This document shows, piece after piece, positions 1 to 7,299 of a stretch of DNA of 64,000 nt; position 1 is the stretch's first letter, and every line of letters starts with the position of its first letter. A program made the translations under genes and the position numbers. Where the stretch lies: the NCBI GenBank assembly GCA_036555615.1, contig DATBKZ010000034.1, positions 97,364-161,363 on the forward strand, in the 5' to 3' direction. The notes beneath the pieces are model-generated. The model was not told where the DNA came from. It did no database searches and saw only the letters and a program-made list of their open reading frames with translations. The DNA comes from SG8-41 sp036555615. Lineage in GTDB: Bacteria; Pseudomonadota; Gammaproteobacteria; Burkholderiales; SG8-41.

Positions 1-2
1 CG

Positions 3-1127
3 GCAATCGGCATCAAGTGTGCCTTTCCACTGCTGCACAACTGGCTGCAGGATGCGTATCCGGAGGCGACCGAAACCGGAACGGTGGTGCTCTCCGCGTT
101 CACCACCAAGCTCGGCATCTATGCGCTGGCGCGCGGGTTTCCCGGGACCGAGATGTTGATCTGGATCGGCGCGGCGATGACCGCGTTCCCGATCTTCTAC
201 GCAGTTATCGAGAATGACCTGCGGCGCGTGCTCGCCTACAGCGTCAACAACCAGCTGGGATTTATGGTGGTGGGCATCGGGCTTGGCACCGAAATGGCGG
301 TCAACGGCGCGGTGGCGCACGCTTTCGCGGACATCCTGTTCAAGATGCTGCTCTTCATGTCCATGGGGGCGGTGCTGCTGCGCACCGGCACGGTCAATGG
401 CACCGATCTGGGAGGGCTTTACAAATCCATGCCATGGACGACCGGCTTCTGCATCGTCGGTGCCGCTTCGATCTCGGCGTTCCCGCTCTTCAGCGGCTTC
501 GTCACCAAATCGATGGTCATGTCGGCGGCGGCAAGCGAGGGCTACGTCTTCACGTGGCTGGTGCTGCTGTTTGCCTCCGCGGGGGTGTTTCATCACGCGG
601 GCATCAAGATCCCGTACTTCGCGTTCTTCGCGCACGACTCGGGAATCCGCTGCCGGGAGGCGCCGCCTCACATGCTGATCGCGATGGCGTTGACGGCCGC
701 CTTGTGCGTAGGTATCGGCAGCTTCCCTGCGGCGCTGTATGCATTGTTGCCGTATCCCGTGACCTATGTGCCCTACACGGCATCGCACGTCCTCGACCAG
801 CTGCAATTGCTCGTATTCTCCGCGCTCGCCTTTTCCGTGCTGATGCGCACCGGGATCTATCCGCCCGAGATGCGATCCGTCAATCTCGATTTCGATTGGA
901 TCTACCGGGGCCTCGGCTGCGACCTGGTGCGCACCATGGCCGGAATCGTTTCCGCCTGGCTGGTCGCCGGCGGCGAAATGGCGCGCTTGTTCGCGGGCCG
1001 TTCGCTGACGGCGCTCAGGCGCCATCACGGGCCCGAAAGCGCGCTCGCCCGCACCTGGCCCACGGGCAGCATGGCGCTGTGGGTGATGATCCTATTGCTT
1101 GCTTACCTGCTGTTCTACTACTTGTGA
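3..1127 (+). CDS. Mrp-type Na+/H+ antiporter subunit D-like membrane protein (5' truncated)
   Basis: The frame is open from the window edge, so the N-terminus is missing and 374 residues are visible. The visible start has the proton-channel family pattern LHNWLQDAYPEATETGTV followed by LSAFTTKLGIYALARGFPGTE, typical of MrpD and of NuoN/NuoM-like subunits. Many hydrophobic segments follow, including the helix around PIFYAVIENDLRRVLAYS and the conserved HAFADILFKMLLFMS helix. Family knowledge: these inner-membrane subunits carry a proton or cation pathway in Mrp antiporters and complex I relatives. The extended C-terminus fits a MrpD-like protein. Other Mrp subunits would lie upstream, outside the window, so the exact complex cannot be decided here. 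Confidence 0.8.
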   Translation, partial: AIGIKCAFPLLHNWLQDAYPEATETGTVVLSAFTTKLGIYALARGFPGTEMLIWIGAAMTAFPIFYAVIENDLRRVLAYSVNNQLGFMVVGIGLGTEMAVNGAVAHAFADILFKMLLFMSMGAVLLRTGTVNGTDLGGLYKSMPWTTGFCIVGAASISAFPLFSGFVTKSMVMSAAASEGYVFTWLVLLFASAGVFHHAGIKIPYFAFFAHDSGIRCREAPPHMLIAMALTAALCVGIGSFPAALYALLPYPVTYVPYTASHVLDQLQLLVFSALAFSVLMRTGIYPPEMRSVNLDFDWIYRGLGCDLVRTMAGIVSAWLVAGGEMARLFAGRSLTALRRHHGPESALARTWPTGSMALWVMILLLAYLLFYYL

Positions 1128-1367
1128 TGCGAGCGGCAGGACGCGGAACCCGTCAGGCCGATGCAGGTTTTTTCCCCCTGATTTCGGTCTCCTTTCGGGA
1201 TCTTCCCTTGGCTTGCTTTTGGGAAAGTCGCGGTATAGCATGGCCGCAGCGTAGTAGGGCTTCCCGCATCCCAAAATCCGCTGCCGTTATCCGATTGCCG
1301 GGATGCTCTGCCGCCGCAGTTTCGCTGACAAGTCAGTCCCGGCTATCAAGTGAGGAAGGAGAACACA

Positions 1368-2525
1368 ATGCTCAAGAAGTTTCTAAAGAAAACACCCCAG
1401 TCTATGGAAAAGCCGAGTGAATCCCGGCGCAAGTTCCTGACCGGCGCTTCCGCAGCGACGGCGGGTGCTGCCCTCACCGGGTTCCCGATGATCTCGGTCG
1501 CGCAGGCACCGGTCGTCCTGAAGATGCAGGGCGCCTGGGGCGCGAAGGACATCTTCAACGAGATGGCCGAGCAGTACGTGAAGCGCGTGAACGACATGGC
1601 GGGCGGGCGCCTGCGCATCGACTACCTCGTCGCCGGCGCGGTGGTGAAGCCCTTCGAAGTCATGGACGCGACGAGCAAGGGCGTTCTGGATTGCTGCCAC
1701 AGCGTGCCGGTGTACTGGTACGGCAAGACCAAGGCGGCGTCGCTCTTCGGGACCGGGCCGGTGTTCGGCAACGACGCGCACCACACGATCGCGTGGTTCT
1801 ACGAGGGCGGCGGGAAGGCGCTCTACGACGAACTCACGCAGAAGCATTTGAAGCTCAACGTCGAAGGCTTCCTCCTGTTCCCGATGCCGACGCAGCCATT
1901 CGGCTGGTTCCGGAAGCCTGTCAAGGATGCCTCGGGGCTGAAGGGCCTGAAGTACCGCACCGTGGGACTCGCCGCGGATCTCTTCCAGGCGATGGGCGCG
2001 AAGGTGACGCAGCTGCCGGGCGGGGAGATCGTGCCGGCGCTCGAGCGCGGCGTGATCGACGCCTTCGAGTTCAACAACCCGACTTCCGACATGCGCTTCG
2101 GCGCCCAGGACGTGCTCAAGAACTACATGATGGGCAGCTTCCACCAGGCCTCCGAGAGCTTCGAGATCGTCTTCAACAAGAAGCGCTACGATTCGCTTCC
2201 CGCCGATCTCAGGGCGATCCTCAGGACCGGCGTCGAGGCGGCCAACTCGGCGAACTTCTGGCTCGCGATGGAGAACTACTCGCGCGACCTGCAGATCCTG
2301 AAGAACAAGCACAAGGTCAACGTGATCAAGACGCCGCGGGCCATCATGGCCGAGCAGCTCAAGGCCTGGGACGTCATGACGGCGCAGTTGAGCAAGGACC
2401 CGATCATCAAGAAAATCCTCGACTCGCAGAGGGCGTGGTATTCGCGCGTCGTGTACTACCAGCAGTATAACGATGCCGATTACCGGCTCGCCTTCGAGCA
2501 CGCGTACAAGACCAAGGTCGTCTGA
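1368..2525 (+). CDS. dctP: TRAP transporter periplasmic substrate-binding protein (DctP family)
   Basis: This is the 385-residue binding protein of a tripartite ATP-independent transporter. The N-terminus carries a twin-arginine signal, SRRKFLTGASAATAGAAL, ending near SVAQAP, so export through Tat is predicted. The body has the DctP layout, with FGWFRKPVKDASGLKGLKYR and the hallmark Arg region where the carboxylate ligand usually binds. I chose the ATG at 1368 because AGGAAGGAG lies just upstream; a GTG at 1350 would add six residues but has no better ribosome site. The small and large permease genes follow on the same strand after a strong terminator. Ligands of this family are usually organic acids; the substrate here is unknown. 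Confidence 0.92.
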   Translation: MLKKFLKKTPQSMEKPSESRRKFLTGASAATAGAALTGFPMISVAQAPVVLKMQGAWGAKDIFNEMAEQYVKRVNDMAGGRLRIDYLVAGAVVKPFEVMDATSKGVLDCCHSVPVYWYGKTKAASLFGTGPVFGNDAHHTIAWFYEGGGKALYDELTQKHLKLNVEGFLLFPMPTQPFGWFRKPVKDASGLKGLKYRTVGLAADLFQAMGAKVTQLPGGEIVPALERGVIDAFEFNNPTSDMRFGAQDVLKNYMMGSFHQASESFEIVFNKKRYDSLPADLRAILRTGVEAANSANFWLAMENYSRDLQILKNKHKVNVIKTPRAIMAEQLKAWDVMTAQLSKDPIIKKILDSQRAWYSRVVYYQQYNDADYRLAFEHAYKTKVV

Positions 2526-2552
2526 TCGGGCCGCGGTATAGAGGATAACGAT

Positions 2553-2586
2553 CGGGGCGGCGCGGTGAGCGCCGCCCCGTTTTTTT
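2553..2586 (+). terminator. Rho-independent terminator inside the TRAP operon
   Basis: An 11-bp perfect stem, CGGGGCGGCGC paired with GCGCCGCCCCG, closes a GGTGA loop and is followed by seven T residues. It sits between the binding-protein gene and the permease genes. It probably terminates most transcripts after the binding protein, giving more binding protein than permease. Confidence 0.9.
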
Positions 2587-2620
2587 GTGCGGCTAGAATG
2601 AGGCCGAAGGGGAGAAGAGC

Positions 2621-3217
2621 ATGATCAACCGCTACATTTACGGAATGGATCTGCTGAGCCGGTCGATCGGTCATGCCTTCGCGTGGTGCATCCTGATCCT
2701 CACGCTGGGCACTTCGTACGAGGTGTTCGTGCGCTACGCGCTGAACGATCCCACGAGCTGGGCGTTCGATTTCAGCTACACCATGTACGGGGCGATGTTC
2801 TTCATGGCCGGCGCCTACGCGCTCTCGCGCGGCAGCCACGTGCGCTGCGACATGTTCTACCGCCTGTGGCCTCCGCGCGTGCAGGCGGGTATCGAGCTCG
2901 TGCTCTACATCCTGTTCTTCTTTCCCGGCATCCTTGCGCTCGTCATCTCGGGCTGGGAATACGGCGTCAGTTCGATGGGCATTCGCGAGGTGAGCGTGAA
3001 CAGCCCGGCGGGGGTGCCGATCTGGCCGCTCAAGATGCTGATCCCATTCGGCGCGGGGTTGCTTGCGCTGCAGGGCGTGGCCGAGGTCCTGCGCTGCCTC
3101 CAGTGCATCCGTGACCGGAAGTGGCCGCCGCGGCTGCACGACGTCGAGGAGCTGGAGCAGCAGCTGATCTCGGAGCACGCGAAGGCGGAAGGAGCATCGA
3201 GAGGGGGTGCGCGATGA
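2621..3217 (+). CDS. dctQ: TRAP transporter small permease subunit (DctQ family)
   Basis: A 198-residue membrane protein with about four hydrophobic segments, including FAWCILILTLGTSYEVFVRY and a segment near LVLYILFFFPGILALVISG. The pattern NDPTSWAFDFSYTMYGAMFF is typical of DctQ. GGGGAGAAGAGC lies directly before the ATG. The stop codon overlaps the start of the large permease gene (ATGA at 3214-3217), so the two are translationally coupled. It pairs with DctM in the inner membrane to form the TRAP permease. The C-terminal tail is cytoplasmic and charged. Confidence 0.9.
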   Translation: MINRYIYGMDLLSRSIGHAFAWCILILTLGTSYEVFVRYALNDPTSWAFDFSYTMYGAMFFMAGAYALSRGSHVRCDMFYRLWPPRVQAGIELVLYILFFFPGILALVISGWEYGVSSMGIREVSVNSPAGVPIWPLKMLIPFGAGLLALQGVAEVLRCLQCIRDRKWPPRLHDVEELEQQLISEHAKAEGASRGGAR

Positions 3218-4560
3218 GCGACCCCGTCATCGCCCTCATCATGCTCGGGATCCTGGTTGCGACGATCATGATCGGATTCCCGGTCGCCTTCACCCTGATG
3301 GCGCTGGGGGTTGGGTTCGGCTACTACGCGTACTTCCAGGCGGGGCAGGCGTTCTTCGACAACCGCGTTTTCTACCTCCTTACCCAGAACACCTTCACGG
3401 TGCTCAACAACGACGTGCTGGTGGCGGTGCCGCTCTTTCTCTTCATGGGCTACATGGTCGAGCGCTCGAACCTGCTCGACAACCTGTTCCACAGCGTGCA
3501 GGTCGCGCTGCGGCGCGTACCCGGCTCGCTCGCGGTGGCGACGCTTGTGACCTGTGCGTTGTTTGCCACGGCAACCGGCATCGTCGGCGCAGTGGTGACG
3601 CTGATGGGCCTGCTTGCCTTTCCCCAGATGCTCAAGGCCGGATACGACGTGCGGCTCGCGTCCGGCGTCGTGTGCGCGGGGGGCTGCCTCGGCATCATGA
3701 TCCCGCCCTCGATCCTGCTTATCGTGTACGGCGCGATGGCTGGACTGTCGGTCGTCCAGCTCTATGCCGCGGCGCTCTTCCCCGGTTTCCTGCTTGCCGG
3801 GATGTACATCGTCTTCGTCACGGTGCTTGCCGTGTTCAGGCCGGAGCTCGCGCCGCCGCTGCCGAAGGAGCACTTCAGGATCCCCGCCAAGGAGGTTCTC
3901 CTGCTGCTCCTCAAGTCCTTCGTGCCGCTCGCGGTGCTCATCCTGTGCGTGCTGGGCGCGATCATGCTCGGCCTGGCGACCCCGACCGAAGCGGCAGCGG
4001 TGGGAGCGTTGGGCTCGATAATCCTGTCGGCCGCCTACGGGGCGCTCAGGTGGCTAAAGCTGAAGGAATCTGTGTTCCTCACCGCGCGCACCGCGGCGAT
4101 GGTCTGCTTTCTGTTTGTCGGATCGGCGACCTTCGCGGGCGTGTTCAGCTACCTCGGGGGCGAGGGCATCATCAAGGAGTTCGTGCTCCACCTCGACCTC
4201 AACCCGGTCACTTTCCTCATCATCTCGCAGTTCATCATCTTTCTCCTCGGCTGGCCGCTCGAATGGACCGAGATCATCATCATCTTCGTTCCGATCTTCC
4301 TGCCGCTGCTGTCGCACTTCCACGTCGATCCGCTGCTCTTCGGGATCCTGGTGGCGCTGAACCTCCAGACCGCGTTCCTGTCGCCGCCGATGGCGATGGC
4401 GGCCTACTACCTGAAGGGTATCGCGCCTCCGCACGTGCTGATTACCCAGATCTTCTGGGGCTGCCTGCCGTTCCTGTTCATCGTGGTCGTTTCGATGCTG
4501 GTGGTATACGTGTTCCCCGGCGTGTCGCTTTGGCTGCCGCGCGCGATATACGGCAACTGA
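3214..4560 (+). CDS. dctM: TRAP transporter large permease subunit (DctM family)
   Basis: This 448-residue protein has roughly 12 or more membrane segments and is the ion-coupled transport subunit of the TRAP system. Typical DctM patterns include VAVPLFLFMGYMVERS, GGCLGIMIPPSILLIVYG and GLATPTEAAAVGALGS. The ATG at 3214 overlaps the DctQ stop and follows a purine-rich GAGAGGGGG stretch. Longer readings starting upstream would run inside the DctQ gene and add a non-homologous tail, so they were not used. An amidase gene begins four bases after its stop, suggesting one transcript and a link between the imported compound and amide hydrolysis. Confidence 0.93.
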   Translation: MSDPVIALIMLGILVATIMIGFPVAFTLMALGVGFGYYAYFQAGQAFFDNRVFYLLTQNTFTVLNNDVLVAVPLFLFMGYMVERSNLLDNLFHSVQVALRRVPGSLAVATLVTCALFATATGIVGAVVTLMGLLAFPQMLKAGYDVRLASGVVCAGGCLGIMIPPSILLIVYGAMAGLSVVQLYAAALFPGFLLAGMYIVFVTVLAVFRPELAPPLPKEHFRIPAKEVLLLLLKSFVPLAVLILCVLGAIMLGLATPTEAAAVGALGSIILSAAYGALRWLKLKESVFLTARTAAMVCFLFVGSATFAGVFSYLGGEGIIKEFVLHLDLNPVTFLIISQFIIFLLGWPLEWTEIIIIFVPIFLPLLSHFHVDPLLFGILVALNLQTAFLSPPMAMAAYYLKGIAPPHVLITQIFWGCLPFLFIVVVSMLVVYVFPGVSLWLPRAIYGN

Positions 4561-4564
4561 CCCG

Positions 4565-5902
4565 ATGGACAGCTCGCGGCTCAACTGGTTGTCGGCGTGC
4601 GACTCGGCGCAGGCGATCCGGGACGGCTCGATCAGCGCCGAAGCGCTCGTTGGCGCGTGCCTCGCGCGCGTGCGCGAGCTGGAGCCGCAGGTGCAGGCAT
4701 GGGCGTTTCTCGATCCGGAGCACGCGCTCGCGCAGGCGCGCGCCGCGGATGAGTTGCGGAAGAGCGGCGCGCCGACCGGCCCGCTGCACGGGGTGCCCGT
4801 CGGGATCAAGGACATCTTCGATACCGCCGACATGCCGACGGAAGATGGAACGGTGCTTCATGCCGGACGCACGCCGGCCGCGGATGCGACGGCCGTCACG
4901 CGGCTGCGGGCGGCTGGCGCCGTGATCATGGGCAAGACAGTCACGACCGAGCTCGCGACCTATGCGCCGGGCAAGACGCGCAATCCGCACAACACCGCGC
5001 ACACCCCGGGCGGATCCTCGAGCGGCTCGGCAGCCGCGGTCGCATGCGGGATGGTACCGCTCGCGCTTGGCTCGCAGACCAACGGCTCGGTGATCCGGCC
5101 GGCGGCCTATTGCGGCGTCTACGGCTTCAAGCCGACCCACGGCCTGATTTCCCGGCACGGCGCGCTCAAGCTCTCGCGCGCGCTGGACCACGTCGGCGTG
5201 TTTGCGCGCTCGATCGAGGACATCGCGGCTGCCTGCGAGGAGCTCGCTGCCCACGATGAGCACGATCCCGATACGCGGCCGCGCGCGCGCATTCCATTCG
5301 CGAAAATCGCGGCGGAGGAGCCGCCGCTGCCGCCGCGGCTGGCGCTGGTCAAGACGCCGCTCTGGGATCGCGCCGAGCGGGAGACCCGTGAAGCATTTGA
5401 GGAACTTGCGGCGCACCTCGGCGATCGCGTCGAGGAGTTTCCGCTGCCCGAGAGCGCCCGCGAGGCGCTGCTATGGCACCGTACCGTCATGGAGGCGGAG
5501 ATGGCCGCAAACCTTGCGGGGGAATACGAAAACGGCGGCGACAAGCTGAGCGAATCGCTGCGGGCGCAGCTCGAGCGCGGCCGTCAGTTGAGCGCATTTG
5601 ACTACCAGCGAGCGCTCGCGCGCGTGCCCCAGGTGATCGAGGGGCTCAGCCGGATATTCGACCGCTACGACGCGATCCTGACGCCGTCTGCGGCAGGCAC
5701 CGCCCCGCGCGGCCTGCAGTCCACCGGCGACCCCATGTTCTGCACGCTGTGGACGTTCGCGGGGATGCCGGCCATCAACCTGCCGCTGATGCAGGGCGAG
5801 AACGGGCTGCCGCTCGGCGTGCAGCTCGTTGGCCCGCGTCATGATGACGCGCGCCTGCTGCGCACCGCGCGCTGGCTTGCCAAGGCGGTGGAGACGGACT
5901 GA
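4565..5902 (+). CDS. Amidase (amidase signature family)
   Basis: A 445-residue hydrolase with the Ser-cisSer-Lys catalytic set of the amidase signature family. Lys82 lies in VGIKDIFDT, the Gly/Ser-rich signature GGSSSGSAAAVA is at about residues 149-160, and the nucleophile is predicted as Ser175 in QTNGSVIRP. The chemistry is hydrolysis of a C-N amide bond; relatives include GatA and many catabolic amidases. The GatA partner genes are absent here. The gene starts four bases after dctM, so it probably acts on the TRAP-imported compound or its product. No signal peptide is seen, so it is cytoplasmic. The exact substrate cannot be told from sequence. Confidence 0.88.
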   Translation: MDSSRLNWLSACDSAQAIRDGSISAEALVGACLARVRELEPQVQAWAFLDPEHALAQARAADELRKSGAPTGPLHGVPVGIKDIFDTADMPTEDGTVLHAGRTPAADATAVTRLRAAGAVIMGKTVTTELATYAPGKTRNPHNTAHTPGGSSSGSAAAVACGMVPLALGSQTNGSVIRPAAYCGVYGFKPTHGLISRHGALKLSRALDHVGVFARSIEDIAAACEELAAHDEHDPDTRPRARIPFAKIAAEEPPLPPRLALVKTPLWDRAERETREAFEELAAHLGDRVEEFPLPESAREALLWHRTVMEAEMAANLAGEYENGGDKLSESLRAQLERGRQLSAFDYQRALARVPQVIEGLSRIFDRYDAILTPSAAGTAPRGLQSTGDPMFCTLWTFAGMPAINLPLMQGENGLPLGVQLVGPRHDDARLLRTARWLAKAVETD

Positions 5903-5926
5903 ACAGCGAGCAAGGAGGAATACGAC

Positions 5927-6094
5927 ATGATTTTCAGAATACTGGCGGCGGTTATCGCGGCGGCGCTTCTGCTTGCGTTCCTCTTGCCCTATGTGGTGAA
6001 AATGCAGGACATCGCGCTCGGCGCCGTGATCTTGGTGGGACTCGCGATGATGGCCCGGGATCTGTGGGATTCCCTGCAGGAGAAGGAAGACTGA
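5927..6094 (+). CDS. Small membrane protein, 55 residues, function unknown
   Basis: A short gene beginning at an ATG seven bases after a strong CAAGGAGGA ribosome site. The product has two hydrophobic stretches: the first about 20 residues begins MIFRILAAVIAAALLLAF, the second is DIALGAVILVGLAMMARD. It ends in a charged tail, LQEKED. It lies 24 bases after the amidase stop and could be the last gene of the TRAP-amidase operon. I do not recognise a family. Good ribosome site, clean two-helix topology and operon position argue that it is real. Confidence 0.65.
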   Translation: MIFRILAAVIAAALLLAFLLPYVVKMQDIALGAVILVGLAMMARDLWDSLQEKED

Positions 6095-6224
6095 CGGCCG
6101 CAGGCCGCGGCGGCAATTCCGCACGGCCGGCCTCCGCGGACGGACTGTCGCAGCGCCTGCGCGGGGTGCTGCCGCAGGCGACCGTGACGACTCCATGCGA
6201 CAGGAGCGGCTGGCGCGTTTCCCC

Positions 6225-7202
6225 ATGAAGCCGAAGATACTCGTCACGCGCGAAGTGTTCGACGAAACCCTCGAGTTTCTTTCCGCCCACTGCGACGTGG
6301 ACCCGAACCAGGCGGACATCGCACTCGACCACGCAAAGCTCGCGGACCGGCTCGCGGACAAGGAGGGCGTCATGTGCGCGCTCACCGACCGCATCGACGA
6401 CGCGCTTCTCGCGCGCTGCCCGAAGCTCAAGGTCGTGGCGAACATCGCGGTCGGGTTCAACAATATCGACCTCGCCGCCTGCACCGCGCGCGGCGTGATG
6501 GCTACGAACACCCCCGGGGTGCTGGACGACTCCACCGCCGACCTCGCCTGGGCCCTTATCCTCGGCGCAGCGCGGCGCCTGACCGAGCTCGAGCGCCGGG
6601 TGCGGGTGGGGGAATGGATGGGCTGGCGGCTGAAGCAGTGGCTGGGTATCGACGTCCATCACGCCACACTTGGCATCCTCGGCATGGGTCGCATCGGTCA
6701 GGCGATCGCGCGCCGCGCGGCCGGCTTCGAGATGAAGGTGCTTTACCACAACCGAAACCGGGTCGGGCCCGACATCGAGCAGCGCTGCCGTGCAACCTTT
6801 GTGACCCAGGACGAGCTGCTGAAGCAATCGGACTTCGTGGTGCTGCAAGTGCCTTATTCCCGGGAGACGCACCACCTGATCGGCGCGCGGGAGCTGAAGC
6901 GCATGAAGCCGACTGCGATCCTCATCAACTCGACGCGCGGCGGCGTGGTGGACGATGCGGCCCTCATTGAGGCATTGCGAAGCGGTGTCATCCGCGCGGC
7001 CGGCCTGGACGTCTTCGAGAACGAGCCCAGGCTCAACCCGGAGTTCCTGCGGCTGGACAACGTGGTGCTGATGCCTCATATCGGCAGCTCGACCGAGGCT
7101 ACGCGCCGCGCGATGGCGATTACCGCGGCACGGAACCTGGTCGCGGCATTGACCGGCGGCCGGCCGCCCAACCTGCTGAATCCCGGGGCGAAACGGTTCT
7201 AG
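6225..7202 (+). CDS. D-2-hydroxyacid dehydrogenase, D-glycerate dehydrogenase/glyoxylate reductase type
   Basis: A 325-residue NAD(P)-dependent dehydrogenase. It contains the Rossmann motif GILGMGRIGQAIARRA and the three catalytic residues of the family: Arg in STRGGVVDD, Glu in DVFENEP and His in LMPHIGSST. The N-terminus MKPKILVTREVFDE matches glyoxylate/hydroxypyruvate reductases, so I chose the ATG at 6225; an upstream ATG at 6195 would add ten residues without a ribosome site. The likely reaction is reversible reduction of glyoxylate or hydroxypyruvate, or of another 2-keto acid. It is separated from the amidase operon by about 130 bases and may be transcribed alone. Confidence 0.88.
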   Translation: MKPKILVTREVFDETLEFLSAHCDVDPNQADIALDHAKLADRLADKEGVMCALTDRIDDALLARCPKLKVVANIAVGFNNIDLAACTARGVMATNTPGVLDDSTADLAWALILGAARRLTELERRVRVGEWMGWRLKQWLGIDVHHATLGILGMGRIGQAIARRAAGFEMKVLYHNRNRVGPDIEQRCRATFVTQDELLKQSDFVVLQVPYSRETHHLIGARELKRMKPTAILINSTRGGVVDDAALIEALRSGVIRAAGLDVFENEPRLNPEFLRLDNVVLMPHIGSSTEATRRAMAITAARNLVAALTGGRPPNLLNPGAKRF

Positions 7203-7299
7203 ACGCCCAGTCGCCAAAAGGCGGGGGAAATGTCAGAATCATCTCCGCGCCCTTTTTTGCAGCGCAGCGAGTACAACGGGAGAACGCACGGGCCGGATT

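Noticed and set aside
1200..1250. Promoter-like TTGCTT and TATAGC before the TRAP binding-protein gene
   Set aside because: Spacing is 15 bases and the -35 match is weak; it is not distinguishable from background.
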